DNA from: Marinobacter sp.
Lineage (GTDB): Bacteria > Pseudomonadota > Gammaproteobacteria > Pseudomonadales > Oleiphilaceae
Reading direction: 5' to 3'
DNA length: 45,003 nt
Assembly (NCBI GenBank): GCA_030457765.1
Contig: JAKDUK010000017.1
Coordinates: forward strand, 1-45,003
A program made the translations under genes and the position numbers. The notes beneath the pieces are model-generated. The model was not told where the DNA came from, searched no databases, and saw only the letters and a program-made list of their open reading frames with translations. Below, piece after piece: positions 7,877-17,299 of this stretch (position 1 is its first letter; the number at the start of each line of letters is the position of its first letter).

Positions 7877-10800
7877 ATGAGACCGCAGCAATCAGTGAGA
7901 CCTGAGCTTGCCGAAAGCCGGCAGGCAGTTCGCGATTACTATCTCGCAGATGAGTACAAAGTGATTCACGAGATGATTGCTGACGCTCAATTGTCTGAGG
8001 CAGAGCGCGAGGCAATTTCTGCCCGGGCGGCCGACCTGGTAAGAAGTGTGCGGGATAACGCCAAATCCACGATCATGGAAAAGTTTCTTGCAGAGTACGG
8101 CCTCACCACCAAAGAGGGTGTGGCGCTTATGTGTTTGGCAGAAGCTTTGTTGCGCGTGCCCGACAACACAACCATTCACGCGCTGATTGAGGATAAGATC
8201 ACGTCTGGTAACTGGGGTTCCCACGTAGGTAAAGCATCTTCTACGTTTATTAACTCCACCACTATCGCGTTGCTTATGACCAGCAACCTGCTGAAAGATT
8301 CTGAGCGCCACACGGTGGGCGATACGCTACGTCGGCTGGTTAAGCGGATGGGTGAGCCGGTGGTTCGCACGGTTGCCGGGCAGGCCATGAAAGAAATGGG
8401 GCGTCAGTTTGTTTTAGGGCGTGATATCGAAGAAGCCCAGAGCGAAGCCAAGCCCTACATGGCAAAAGGCTATACCTACTCCTACGATATGCTTGGTGAG
8501 GCTGCTCGCACCGATGCCGACGCCCAACGTTATTACGATTCTTATTCCGAGGCTATCGACAGCATTGCCCAGAACTGCACCGGCGATGTGCGCAAAAACC
8601 CGGGTATTTCTGTCAAGCTCTCAGCCTTGCTGGCCCGTTACGAGTATGGTCAGAAAGAACGGGTAATGAATGAGCTCTTGCCCCGAGCACTGAAGCTGGC
8701 GAAAAAAGCAGCGGCGGCCAATATGGGCTTTAACATAGATGCCGAAGAGCAGGATCGCCTTGATCTTTCTCTGGACGTTATCGAAGGCATTATGTCTGAT
8801 CCTGCACTGGCAGACTGGGAAGGTTTTGGCGTGGTTGTACAAGCCTTTGGCAAGCGTGCCGCGCATACGCTCGATTGGCTGTATGCTCTGTCGGTAAAAC
8901 TCGACCGTCGCATTATGGTTCGCTTGGTGAAGGGCGCCTACTGGGATGCCGAAATCAAACGCGCTCAGGTGATGGGTCTGACAGACTTCCCCGTATTTAC
9001 CCGCAAAGCATGTAGCGACGTTGCGTTTTTGTCCTGTGCCCAAAAGCTTGTGAGTATGAGCGATCGAATTTACCCGCAGTTCGCCACCCATAATGCGCAC
9101 TCTGTGTCTGCCATTTTGGAACTGACACGCACGGCCGGGCTGGAAAACTATGAGTTCCAACGCTTGCACGGTATGGGCGAATCGCTGCACGATCAGGTGC
9201 TTGCTGAGAGCGGTGTACCCTGCAGGATCTATGCACCTGTGGGTAAACACAGCGATTTGCTGGCTTACCTTGTGCGTCGCTTGCTTGAAAACGGTGCCAA
9301 CAGCTCTTTCGTTAACCAGATTGTTGATACCAGCATCAGCCCTGAAGACATAGCCAAAGACCCCATTAATATTGTTCAGGAACTGGGCGAGGGTGTTTCC
9401 AGTAAAGTGATTGTGCGACCGGCAGATCTGTTTGGTGCCAATCGCCGCAATTCCAAAGGTTGGGACATTACCGACCCGGTCATGGTGGCGAAAATTAATG
9501 AAGGCCGCGAGGCATTTCTTAACCATCGCTGGGAAGGCGGCCCACGCATTGCTGCAGACAGCACCGGCAACGAAGTGCTGGAGGTAAAAAACCCTGCAAA
9601 GCCAGATGACCTGGTTGGGCACATCACCCACGCAAATGAAGCCGATGTTGATGCAGCCATAACCGCCGCCGAGCAAGGTTTTACCGGTTGGTCTGCTATG
9701 CCTGCGGAAGAACGTGCTGCCTGCGTTCGTAAAGTGGGTGATCTGCTGGAAGAAAATGCAGATGAGCTGTTTGCCCTGACCACTCGCGAAGCCGGTAAAT
9801 CCTTACTGGATGCCATTGCAGAGATCCGTGAGGCGGTGGATTTTTCCCAGTTTTACGCCAACGAAGGCATTCGTAACAAAGATAACGGCGAAGCTCGTGG
9901 TGTGGTTTGCTGTATCTCGCCCTGGAACTTCCCGTTGGCCATTTTTTGCGGCCAGATTCTGGCGAACCTGGCGGCTGGCAACGTAGTAGTCGCCAAGCCT
10001 GCAGATCAAACATCACTGCTGGCGGTTCGCGCCGTTGAGCTGATGCACGAGGCGGGTATGCCGAAAGATGCCATTCAGCTTCTGCCGGGCTCCGGCTCTA
10101 CGGTAGGTACAGCGCTTACCTCTGACCCCCGAGTGGCGGGCGTGTGCTTTACCGGCTCTACCGCAACCGCTCAACGTATCAACAAAGTGATGGCCGAAAA
10201 TGTGGCCCCGGACGCGCCTTTGGTGGCGGAAACCGGGGGGTTGAACGCCATGATTGTAGATTCGACCGCTCTTCCGGAGCAGGTAGTGCGTGACGTGCTG
10301 GCCTCATCGTTCCAGAGTGCCGGCCAGCGGTGTTCAGCGCTGCGTATGTTGTATGTGCAGAAGGATATTGCCGAGCACCTGTTAGAAATGCTGTACGGTG
10401 CCATGGAAGAGCTGGGTATTGGTGATCCTTGGGCGTTGTCCACAGACGTGGGCCCGGTGATTGATGAGGCCGCGCGCAAGAAAATTGTCGATCACTGTGA
10501 CAAGTTTGAGCGCGAAGGTCGCCTACTTAAAAAGATTCCCGTGCCGAATGACGGGTTGTTCGTATCCCCCGCTGTACTGAAAGTCAGCGGGATTGAAGAT
10601 ATGGAAGAAGAAATCTTTGGGCCGATCCTGCACGTGGCTACGTTTGAGGCCAAGGACATCGACAAGGTTGTGGATTCAGTGAACGCCAAGGGTTACGGGC
10701 TCACCTTCGGTATCCACAGCCGGGTCGATAACCGCGTTGAGCGTATTTCAAACCGCATCAAAGTAGGCAACACCTACGTTAACCGTAACCAGATTGGTGC

Positions 10801-11506
10801 CATCGTGGGCTCTCAGCCATTTGGCGGTGAAGGCCTTTCTGGAACCGGCCCCAAGGCGGGTGGGCCGCAGTATGTTCGTCGTTTCCTGAAAGGAGCCACA
10901 GTTGAGCGCCCTGCAGAATCCGGCGGTAAGACGGTTGATGGCAAGAAACTCAGCGGGCTAATTGGTGACCTAGAGAAGATAAGCGTTCTGAGCTCGGATG
11001 CCAGGGCGAAAGCCATGCAGCTTGTTTTCAGTAACGTGCCTGAGCAGTTGGAAGGCCAAACTGAAGAGTTGCCAGGGCCAACCGGCGAGCTTAATCGCTT
11101 AACCAACTACGCCCGTGGTGTGGTGGTATGCATAGGGCCAGACAAGGATGCGGCTCTGGCACAAGCTTCTATGGCGTTGTCTCAGGGCAACAAGGTAGTG
11201 GTTGTGGCTCCAGGTGTTAACGATGCAGTAAGCCGCGCGGCGCAAGCTGGGTTGCCCATTACAGGCATTGAGGGACAGATAGAGCCGGAGGCGTTGGCTA
11301 CAGCGAATGGGTTTGAAGCGGTTGTAAGCTGTGCCGAAAAGTCGGTTCTGCGCAAGTACAGACAAGCGCTGGCGAAACGTGATGGCGCACTGTTGCCTTT
11401 GATCACCGAGCATACCCTTGATCAGCGCTTCGTGATTGAACGGCACCTGTGCGTGGATACAACAGCCGCCGGCGGCAATGCCAGCCTGATCGCGGCATCT
11501 GAGTAA
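7877..11506 (+). CDS. putA: Bifunctional proline dehydrogenase / glutamate-semialdehyde dehydrogenase PutA
   Basis: A 1209-residue enzyme that oxidises proline to glutamate: the FAD-dependent proline dehydrogenase half makes pyrroline-5-carboxylate and the NAD-dependent aldehyde dehydrogenase half completes the reaction. Seen: an alpha-helical N-terminal domain, the PRODH barrel signature RLVKGAYWD (349-357), the ALDH glutamate in AETGGLNA (E785) and catalytic Cys819 in SAGQRCSALRM, then a C-terminal domain of about 150 residues. The ribbon-helix-helix found at the N terminus of E. coli PutA is missing, so this is a non-regulatory PutA and control must come from another protein, likely the divergent Lrp-type regulator. 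GAGAGGG precedes the ATG at 7877. Confidence 0.97.
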   Translation: MRPQQSVRPELAESRQAVRDYYLADEYKVIHEMIADAQLSEAEREAISARAADLVRSVRDNAKSTIMEKFLAEYGLTTKEGVALMCLAEALLRVPDNTTIHALIEDKITSGNWGSHVGKASSTFINSTTIALLMTSNLLKDSERHTVGDTLRRLVKRMGEPVVRTVAGQAMKEMGRQFVLGRDIEEAQSEAKPYMAKGYTYSYDMLGEAARTDADAQRYYDSYSEAIDSIAQNCTGDVRKNPGISVKLSALLARYEYGQKERVMNELLPRALKLAKKAAAANMGFNIDAEEQDRLDLSLDVIEGIMSDPALADWEGFGVVVQAFGKRAAHTLDWLYALSVKLDRRIMVRLVKGAYWDAEIKRAQVMGLTDFPVFTRKACSDVAFLSCAQKLVSMSDRIYPQFATHNAHSVSAILELTRTAGLENYEFQRLHGMGESLHDQVLAESGVPCRIYAPVGKHSDLLAYLVRRLLENGANSSFVNQIVDTSISPEDIAKDPINIVQELGEGVSSKVIVRPADLFGANRRNSKGWDITDPVMVAKINEGREAFLNHRWEGGPRIAADSTGNEVLEVKNPAKPDDLVGHITHANEADVDAAITAAEQGFTGWSAMPAEERAACVRKVGDLLEENADELFALTTREAGKSLLDAIAEIREAVDFSQFYANEGIRNKDNGEARGVVCCISPWNFPLAIFCGQILANLAAGNVVVAKPADQTSLLAVRAVELMHEAGMPKDAIQLLPGSGSTVGTALTSDPRVAGVCFTGSTATAQRINKVMAENVAPDAPLVAETGGLNAMIVDSTALPEQVVRDVLASSFQSAGQRCSALRMLYVQKDIAEHLLEMLYGAMEELGIGDPWALSTDVGPVIDEAARKKIVDHCDKFEREGRLLKKIPVPNDGLFVSPAVLKVSGIEDMEEEIFGPILHVATFEAKDIDKVVDSVNAKGYGLTFGIHSRVDNRVERISNRIKVGNTYVNRNQIGAIVGSQPFGGEGLSGTGPKAGGPQYVRRFLKGATVERPAESGGKTVDGKKLSGLIGDLEKISVLSSDARAKAMQLVFSNVPEQLEGQTEELPGPTGELNRLTNYARGVVVCIGPDKDAALAQASMALSQGNKVVVVAPGVNDAVSRAAQAGLPITGIEGQIEPEALATANGFEAVVSCAEKSVLRKYRQALAKRDGALLPLITEHTLDQRFVIERHLCVDTTAAGGNASLIAASE

Positions 11507-11592
11507 CACTTGGGTTGGCGCCAGTAGCACCTGATATTGAGTAGCACCCAGGGAAGGGTTAGCACATATACAGAGTGTTACTGGTGGCCTGA

Positions 11593-12285
11593 TCAGTTAC
11601 TGGCATACCGCTCGCGCAGTATGCCAACACGCTCAACGTAAGCCTTGGTTTCGGCGTAGGGAGGAATGCCGCCATAACGGTTTACGGTACCTGGGCCGGC
11701 GTTGTAAGCGGCGGTTGCCAGCTGGGTATCACCTTTGAAGCGATCAAGCATTTTAGCAAGGTAGGTAACACCACCACGGATATTGTCTGCAGCCACCATG
11801 GCGTTTTGTACGCCAACTTCTAAAGCCGTTCCCGGCATTAACTGCATAAGGCCTTGTGCACCAACAGGCGACAGTGCCTTTTCATTAAACGCAGATTCTG
11901 CATGAATTACCGCACGAACCAATGCTGGGTCTACGCCATGCTCTTGGGCTGCGGTCTTTATTTCCGACTCGTAGCGGCCAGCAAACAGCGGCGTTGTGCG
12001 CCAGTTAACAGAGGAATCCGGGTTACATGCATAGCAGTGGAAGCTGATCACGTCGAAGTCTGCCACCGAAGGCACGGTTCCGCTGTAAGCAACAATGCCA
12101 TTATTATCTTTATAGCGGAAAACAGTTTCGTTTTTGCTGGAGGCTCGTCCGGGACTGTCACTTTTTACGTTGGTAAACTCCACGCGGCCGTCTGGATGCA
12201 CAATACGCTTTATGGTGTCTGCCATGGTCGGTGTTGAACACCAAAGCAATGCAGCAATAAAGGGTAGGATAATGAATCGGGGCAT
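11593..12285 (-). CDS. Periplasmic lytic transglycosylase (SLT domain)
   Basis: A 230-residue secreted protein with signal peptide (MPRFIILPFIAALLWCSTPTMA). An N-terminal DUF4124-like part (IVHPDGRVEFTNV) is followed by an SLT domain from about 110: AVIHAESAFN with the catalytic glutamate, SPVGAQGLMQLMPGTA, and AYNAGPGTV. It should cleave peptidoglycan between MurNAc and GlcNAc, forming 1,6-anhydroMurNAc. It is convergent with putA. A pair of cysteines (CYAC) in the linker is unusual and might form a disulphide. Confidence 0.9.
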   Translation of the reverse strand: MPRFIILPFIAALLWCSTPTMADTIKRIVHPDGRVEFTNVKSDSPGRASSKNETVFRYKDNNGIVAYSGTVPSVADFDVISFHCYACNPDSSVNWRTTPLFAGRYESEIKTAAQEHGVDPALVRAVIHAESAFNEKALSPVGAQGLMQLMPGTALEVGVQNAMVAADNIRGGVTYLAKMLDRFKGDTQLATAAYNAGPGTVNRYGGIPPYAETKAYVERVGILRERYASN

Positions 12286-12297
12286 GGGCTACTCACG

Positions 12298-12330
12298 AAA
12301 AACATGACCGGCAGTGTATCTGCCAGTCAT
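12298..12330 (-). terminator. Terminator of the DUF1328 gene
   Basis: ATGACCGGCAG (12304-12314) and CTGCCAGTCAT (12320-12330) form an 11-bp stem with one mismatch and a 5-base loop. On the minus strand it is followed by a five-T run (12298-12302). It lies downstream of the DUF1328 gene and would insulate the transglycosylase gene. Confidence 0.65.
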
Positions 12331-12444
12331 ATTAAAACAGACGTGAGTAGGATTATACGGCCTGAACAGGTCGAAAAAACATTAAGACTTGTCAGAATAA
12401 TGTTACCTGGCTTACAAACAGCGCCAGACCTCCTGAAAATAGCG

Positions 12445-12621
12445 CTAGATCTTAGGGCCTCGACCGCGAACTGCATTGGCAATAAGAGAAATAACCAGCA
12501 AAACGAGGAAGATGAAGAATAGCACTTTGGCGATACCTGCCGCTGTACCTGCAATGCCTCCAAATCCTAGAACACCAGCAATAATTGCGATGACAAGACA
12601 AACTATAGCCCAATACAGCAT
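12445..12621 (-). CDS. DUF1328 small membrane protein
   Basis: A 58-residue protein that I translated directly from the minus strand. It starts [20 protein letters not shown], continues with a glycine/alanine-rich turn ([12 protein letters not shown]) and a second hydrophobic helix, and ends VRGRGPKI. This is the standard architecture of the DUF1328 family (E. coli YtjA), two transmembrane helices with unknown function. GGAGATTT precedes the ATG, and a terminator follows. It is divergent from the periplasmic coiled-coil gene. I infer an envelope-stress link only loosely. Confidence 0.9.
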   Translation of the reverse strand: MLYWAIVCLVIAIIAGVLGFGGIAGTAAGIAKVLFFIFLVLLVISLIANAVRGRGPKI

Positions 12622-12869
12622 AGTGAAATCTCCTTTTTTGACTTCAACTTAAAAATGGCACAGCTTGTGAGAATCCACAAATAATGAGCGAGGTCAGGGC
12701 TTTTTTTGCCTTTATTTTTATCTTTACGCTTATTTTAAAGTTATGTTTTTACTGATGTAAATCGGGTTTGTTAGCAGTTAATTACACTTTTATAAGATAG
12801 GCCGATGGTGGGTATATTGTTATCCTCACACTGCTGCTATTCTTGTGAAATGCAGCTTGGGAGTCATTT

Positions 12870-13346
12870 ATGAATTTAAAACACATTGTTTGCGCACTGG
12901 CTGTCGCTGCGTCTTGTACGCTTGCAGCGCCTCTGCATGCAGAGTCCGAGGATTCATCGGTTAGCGATCTCAAGCAGGAGAGCCGCGAGCTTGGTAAAGC
13001 GCTGCAGGAATATGGCGCCAACCAGAAAGATCAAGCTGAAGATTCCATTAACCAGATGCTCTCAGCTCTCGACAAACGAATTTTAGAGCTGGAGGCAGAG
13101 CTTGCCGAGAACTGGGACGATATGAGCAACGCCGCTCAGGATCGCTCGCAGGAAAGCCTGGAATCCCTGCGAGAGCAACGAGCACGAGTGCAATCTTGGT
13201 ATAACGAACTCAAAGCCAGTTCCGCATCGGCATGGGAGCGAGCCAAAAAAGGCTTTTCGGATGCGTATGAAGCATTTTCCGAACAGTGGAATGAAACTGA
13301 ACGGGATTTGACCCTTGATCAGGACAAAAGATCCAAAAGTATTTGA
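12870..13346 (+). CDS. Periplasmic coiled-coil protein, function unknown
   Basis: A 158-residue protein with a clear signal peptide (MNLKHIVCALAVAASCTLAAPLHA). The mature part is almost wholly helical and charged: heptad-like repeats of E, L, Q and R across roughly residues 30-115, then a tryptophan-containing tail (WERAKKGF, FSEQWNE). No catalytic motif is seen. It may be a periplasmic stress or scaffold protein, but I cannot assign a family with confidence. It ends 26 bases before the TIGR02647 start on the same strand, so the two are likely cotranscribed. Confidence 0.75.
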   Translation: MNLKHIVCALAVAASCTLAAPLHAESEDSSVSDLKQESRELGKALQEYGANQKDQAEDSINQMLSALDKRILELEAELAENWDDMSNAAQDRSQESLESLREQRARVQSWYNELKASSASAWERAKKGFSDAYEAFSEQWNETERDLTLDQDKRSKSI

Positions 13347-13372
13347 CCACCAAAATCAGAGAAGGAAACACC

Positions 13373-13609
13373 ATGCCACTTTCTGCAGACCACATTGACG
13401 AACTTAACCTGCTATCCCAGTTTGAGTCTTCCTCCGGACAGGCTGGTATTAAAGTGCACCGCGGTGACGCGGCACCTGAAACCGTTCGGGCTGCCGAGCG
13501 GCTGTTTGCCAAGGGGCTGATTAGCCAGGATGATGGCGGTTACCTCACGCCTTTGGGTAGCGAGGCTGTAGAATTGACCCAGAAGCTGCAGTCTATCCTC
13601 ACCACCTGA
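13373..13609 (+). CDS. TIGR02647 family protein
   Basis: A 78-residue protein. The frame opens at 13343, overlapping the previous gene, but the ATG at 13373 follows GAAGGAAAC and gives the family start (MPLSADHIDELNLLSQF). The body (AAERLFAKGLISQDDGGYLTPLG) resembles a small winged-helix module and matches what I recall of TIGR02647, found in Pseudomonas and relatives and often annotated as putative DNA-binding. Function is unknown. Confidence 0.75.
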   Translation: MPLSADHIDELNLLSQFESSSGQAGIKVHRGDAAPETVRAAERLFAKGLISQDDGGYLTPLGSEAVELTQKLQSILTT

Positions 13610-13735
13610 CAGTCACATGGTCGGTCCGCATTGCCATTTCTAATGGTTACCTGGCCGGGTGCCTGTGTCTGTTTCGATTGCGAGTGAGTCTTTAAACTGA
13701 CTGATGTTCCAGATACCTGACCCCGGCAGCGCCTT

Positions 13736-14626
13736 ATGCAATCGCTATTCTATTCTTTTTTTGTTCCCGCCTTGTTTGTGTGGCTTTGGAGTACCGGTTT
13801 TATAGGTGCCAAGTACGGCTTGCCCTATGCCGAACCGTTTACTCTTTTGCTAATCAGAATGCTGTTAACCCTGGGCCTGCTTGCTGGTCTTGCCTGGATG
13901 CTAAAAACTCGCTGGCCTGGTTGGCGCGCAGCAAGCCACCTTGCTGTTACCGGGCTACTGGTTCATGGCTGTTATCTTGGCGGCGTTTATTACGCGATTC
14001 AGGGTGGCATGCCTTCGGGCATAGTGTCTCTGGTGGTTGGCTTGCAACCATTGGTCACGGCGGGCGTTGCCGTGCTTGTATTGAAAGAGACCGTCTCATG
14101 GCGGCAATGGTTGGGGTTGGGCCTTGGTCTACTGGGGGTCACGTTGGTTTTACTAGAGAAGTTTGGCGGGGCGGGCAACGCAGGAGGGAGCTTCCCATTG
14201 TGGACACTGGTTTGGGCTGTGCTTGCTCTTTCGGGTATTTCTCTGGGTACGGTTTATCAGAAACGTCACGGCACGGGCGCCGATCTGGTAGCGGGCACCA
14301 TTATTCAGTACGGCGCAGCCGCTGCATTTTTTGCCGTTGCCGCATGGATGCTGGAAACACGCGAGGTATTGTGGTCGTTACAGTTACAGCTTTCCATGGC
14401 CTGGCTGGTACTGGGGGTTTCTGTTGGCGCCATACTGCTATTGATGTGGCTGATTCGCCGTGGTGCGGCCTCGCAGGTTGCCAGCCTGTTCTATCTCGTG
14501 CCCCCGGTAACCGCTCTGCAAGCCTTCTGGCTCTTTGATGAGCGCTTGGGCGCGTTGGCAATCACCGGTGGTATTGTTTCCATCACCGGCGTTGCTTTGG
14601 TTGTTTCACAAAGGCGCCCCGCTTAA
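13736..14626 (+). CDS. EamA/DMT-family transporter
   Basis: A 296-residue membrane protein with about ten hydrophobic helices arranged as two EamA repeats. The N-terminal FVWLWSTGFIGAKYGL motif and the repeat signature GVALVVSQR near the end are typical of RhaT/EamA drug-metabolite transporters, usually exporters of amino acids or other metabolites. The substrate is not determinable. It stands alone, with a gap of about 125 bases before it and about 230 after. Confidence 0.88.
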   Translation: MQSLFYSFFVPALFVWLWSTGFIGAKYGLPYAEPFTLLLIRMLLTLGLLAGLAWMLKTRWPGWRAASHLAVTGLLVHGCYLGGVYYAIQGGMPSGIVSLVVGLQPLVTAGVAVLVLKETVSWRQWLGLGLGLLGVTLVLLEKFGGAGNAGGSFPLWTLVWAVLALSGISLGTVYQKRHGTGADLVAGTIIQYGAAAAFFAVAAWMLETREVLWSLQLQLSMAWLVLGVSVGAILLLMWLIRRGAASQVASLFYLVPPVTALQAFWLFDERLGALAITGGIVSITGVALVVSQRRPA

Positions 14627-14853
14627 TGGCGCCTTAACAGCTGTTCTACTATGCCGTTTGTGTGCTGATAGTGCGGATAACTTGAGCGCTGCCAGTTGAG
14701 CCTTGGAGCGCAAAGGCGTGAGTTTTTCAACAATCCGGCACTTGGGAGTGGCCCCGGTGTCCTTATCGTAACGTCAGCACAGAGGTGTTTGGGGTATCTT
14801 GAAGCAATTGTTTTCTGGAACATGTCTGAATCCGCTAAAGAGATAAAGATGCT

Positions 14854-15756
14854 ATGACCTATTGGTTGGTTGCAAATCCAGAGGCAGGCGATGGCCAGAA
14901 GGGCCGGGATTTCTGGCTTGAACAGCTCAAAGAAGCCGGTATTTTAAGCCCGGAATGTTGTGATTTCGCAGAGAAGGACTGGCAATCGCAAGTAAAGGCA
15001 GGTGATATTGTGATGGTTGCTGGCGGCGATGGATCGGTTAATGCCGGGGCCAGTTTATGCCTTGAACGCAACGCAACACTGGCTGTTTTACCTTCGGGAA
15101 CCGCAAACGATTTCGCCCGTAACCTGGCCCTGCCAGACGACCCCGCTGCCGTGTGCGAGCTGGTTCAGCAAGGCGTCACTCAGCTGGTTGATGTGGCAGA
15201 ATTTGGCGACGGAATTTTCCTGAATGTTGCGCACGTTGGCCTGGGAACTCTTCCAGCCAGGGAGTCGCAAGGTTCTGCCAAAAAATTGTTTGGCCGGTTT
15301 AGTTATGGCGTCGAATTACTGCGCCGAGTGAATGCCAAACGGGGATTTCACGCTAAAATACAGTGTGATCAGGCTTTTGTGCGTGGTCACTGGCTATCGA
15401 TTGCAGTATCCAATGGTGCTTTTTTCGGGGGCGGTAACGAAATTCCGCAAGCAACGGCCAATGATGGGCTTTTGGATGTTATTGCTGTGAAGCCGCGCCC
15501 ACTGTTTCAGCTTTTGCTCACCTTTTTTCTGGTTCAATTTAGTGGCAAATCTCCCAGGCGTACCAGTACGGTTGTGCACCTGAAGGGCAGACGCTGCGAC
15601 ATTCTCACCGCCAATGAAAAAACCGTGACTGTCGATGGAGACGCAGCGGGTAAAACACCATTGCGCGCGATGTGCCGAAAGCACTGCCTTCGTGTGATTG
15701 GACCTGAGGTGGTGAGTACGGGTGAGGCTGAGAACAGCCAGCCGGGGCTCAAGTAG
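14854..15756 (+). CDS. YegS-like lipid/diacylglycerol kinase family protein
   Basis: A 300-residue member of the diacylglycerol kinase catalytic fold. Visible signatures are GGDGSVNAGASL in the nucleotide-binding loop and PSGTANDFARNLALP, which places it with YegS and other bacterial lipid kinases. It probably phosphorylates a membrane lipid; the acceptor is unknown. It lacks a signal peptide and would act at the inner face of the membrane. The mtgA start lies 7 bases beyond its stop, so the two form an operon, linking it to the envelope. Confidence 0.9.
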   Translation: MTYWLVANPEAGDGQKGRDFWLEQLKEAGILSPECCDFAEKDWQSQVKAGDIVMVAGGDGSVNAGASLCLERNATLAVLPSGTANDFARNLALPDDPAAVCELVQQGVTQLVDVAEFGDGIFLNVAHVGLGTLPARESQGSAKKLFGRFSYGVELLRRVNAKRGFHAKIQCDQAFVRGHWLSIAVSNGAFFGGGNEIPQATANDGLLDVIAVKPRPLFQLLLTFFLVQFSGKSPRRTSTVVHLKGRRCDILTANEKTVTVDGDAAGKTPLRAMCRKHCLRVIGPEVVSTGEAENSQPGLK

Positions 15757-15763
15757 GGCATTT

Positions 15764-16459
15764 ATGGCTCGTAGATCTATAAAAAAACGATTATTTCGCA
15801 TGGCTGCCTGGGTGTTTTTCACCGTGGTTGCGTTGTTCGTTTCTCTGTTGCTCCTGTTCCGCTATGTGAATCCGCCAACCTCTGCATTTATTCTCAGCTA
15901 CAGTCTTGCCAACCCTGATAAAACCGTGCAGCAGCAGTGGGTGGATCTTTCTGATATTTCACCCTGGATGCCTCTCGCGGTTGTGGCCAGCGAGGATCAG
16001 CGGTTTCCAGAGCATTGGGGGGTTGATTTTTCAGCCATCCGCAAAGCGCTGGCGGAATATCATTCGGGTGATGGGCTTAGGGGGGCCAGCACCATTACCC
16101 AGCAAACCGCAAAAAATCTGTTTCTCTGGAATGATCGAAGCTTTGTGCGCAAAACACTGGAAGCCGGCCTTGCCCTGGCTCTTGATGGCCTTTGGCCCAA
16201 ACGACGGATTCTTGAGGTGTATCTGAATATTGCCGAATTTGGCTACGGAATATACGGTGTGGAGGCTGCGAGCAGGTTCTACTTTGGTATTTCAGCACGA
16301 CACTTGTCTGCCGAGCAGGCGGCGCGGCTTGCCGCTGTGTTGCCAAACCCCAAGGTATTGAGTGTTACCTCACCATCGCCTTATGTGCGGGATCGGGTGT
16401 TCTGGATTCGTGGCCAGATGGATCAGCTTTCCGGGTTGCAGTATCTGAGAGGCCTTTAG
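15764..16459 (+). CDS. mtgA: Monofunctional peptidoglycan glycosyltransferase MtgA
   Basis: A 231-residue GT51 enzyme that polymerises lipid II into glycan strands. One N-terminal transmembrane helix follows a basic stretch (MARRSIKKRL). The catalytic motifs are VVASEDQRFPEHWGVD, with the general-base glutamate, and GASTITQQTAKNLFLW, followed by EVYLNIAEFGYGIYG. There is no transpeptidase domain, hence monofunctional. The ATG at 15764 is chosen over the in-frame ATG at 15722, which lies inside the kinase gene. Confidence 0.95.
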   Translation: MARRSIKKRLFRMAAWVFFTVVALFVSLLLLFRYVNPPTSAFILSYSLANPDKTVQQQWVDLSDISPWMPLAVVASEDQRFPEHWGVDFSAIRKALAEYHSGDGLRGASTITQQTAKNLFLWNDRSFVRKTLEAGLALALDGLWPKRRILEVYLNIAEFGYGIYGVEAASRFYFGISARHLSAEQAARLAAVLPNPKVLSVTSPSPYVRDRVFWIRGQMDQLSGLQYLRGL

Positions 16460-16588
16460 CATTCTCTTGCATACATACCTTGGGCGCTCTATGACATACA
16501 AACTCTCTTGAATACAAAAAGGCGTTGGCTCACGGAGCCGGGTCGTTCTTTGCTACCATGAGCCCCTGTACCGACGGAAGAGAACGTT

Positions 16589-17269
16589 ATGAAAGTAATG
16601 TTATTGGGAGCAACGGGGCTTACTGGCGGATTTGTTCTGAACGAACTGCTGGCCCGCCGTGAAGTTGAGTCTGTGGTAGTGCCCGTTCGTAAACCGCTAA
16701 AAACGGTTAACGCCAAGTTGCACCAGCAGGTAATGGATTTTGATCGCATGGAAAACTACGCAGGGCTTTTTGCGGTGGATGTGATCATTTGTTGCCTGGG
16801 CACGACCATCAAAACAGCCGGCTCTCAGGAACAATTTCGTAAAGTGGACTACGGCTATTGCCTGAAAGCGGCAGAGCTTGGCCGAACGGCAGGTGCCCAC
16901 GGGTTTATTCTGATGTCTGCCATAGGCTCATCTTCTTCATCGACTATTTTTTATAATCGAGTCAAAGGCGAGCTGGAAAACAGCATTAAGGAGCTTGGCT
17001 ATTCTTATTTGTCGATTTACCATCCCAGCTTGCTGCTTGGCAACAGGCCTGAGAGTCGCCTGGGAGAGTCCCTGGGTGCGAAGGCCATGCCGCTGATCAA
17101 CCGCGCTCTTTTGGGGCCGTTGGAGAAGTTTCGAGCCATTGAGTCGAAAACGGTTGCCTCTGCCATGGTTAATGAGGTTTGTAACTTGTCTTCCAAGCCT
17201 GTTGCGGAGCGGGTTGTTCAGCTTCGCCAATACGAAGATATTGTTGATCTGGCAGGTGTGACAGACTGA
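16589..17269 (+). CDS. NAD(P)-binding protein, HTATIP2/SDR-like
   Basis: A 226-residue Rossmann-fold protein. GATGLTGGFVL near the N terminus is the dinucleotide-binding motif and YNRVKGELE supplies the YxxxK of atypical short-chain dehydrogenases. The overall pattern (CCLGTTIKTAGSQEQFRKVDY, PSLLLGNRPESR) is that of bacterial TIP30/HTATIP2-like proteins, whose substrates are unclear. GGAAGAGAA precedes the ATG. It is convergent with the ZIP transporter gene, with 30 bases between stops. Confidence 0.85.
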   Translation: MKVMLLGATGLTGGFVLNELLARREVESVVVPVRKPLKTVNAKLHQQVMDFDRMENYAGLFAVDVIICCLGTTIKTAGSQEQFRKVDYGYCLKAAELGRTAGAHGFILMSAIGSSSSSTIFYNRVKGELENSIKELGYSYLSIYHPSLLLGNRPESRLGESLGAKAMPLINRALLGPLEKFRAIESKTVASAMVNEVCNLSSKPVAERVVQLRQYEDIVDLAGVTD

Positions 17270-17299
17270 GCGCCATTCAGATACCCGCTTATGTTATGT

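Noticed and set aside
8621..9676. Long minus-strand open frame (351 residues) opposite putA
   Set aside because: It lies wholly inside putA, whose identity is certain; long antisense frames are common in GC-rich genes and this one has no recognisable domain.
14623..14823. Minus-strand frame of 66 residues after the EamA gene
   Set aside because: No ribosome binding site and no family resemblance.
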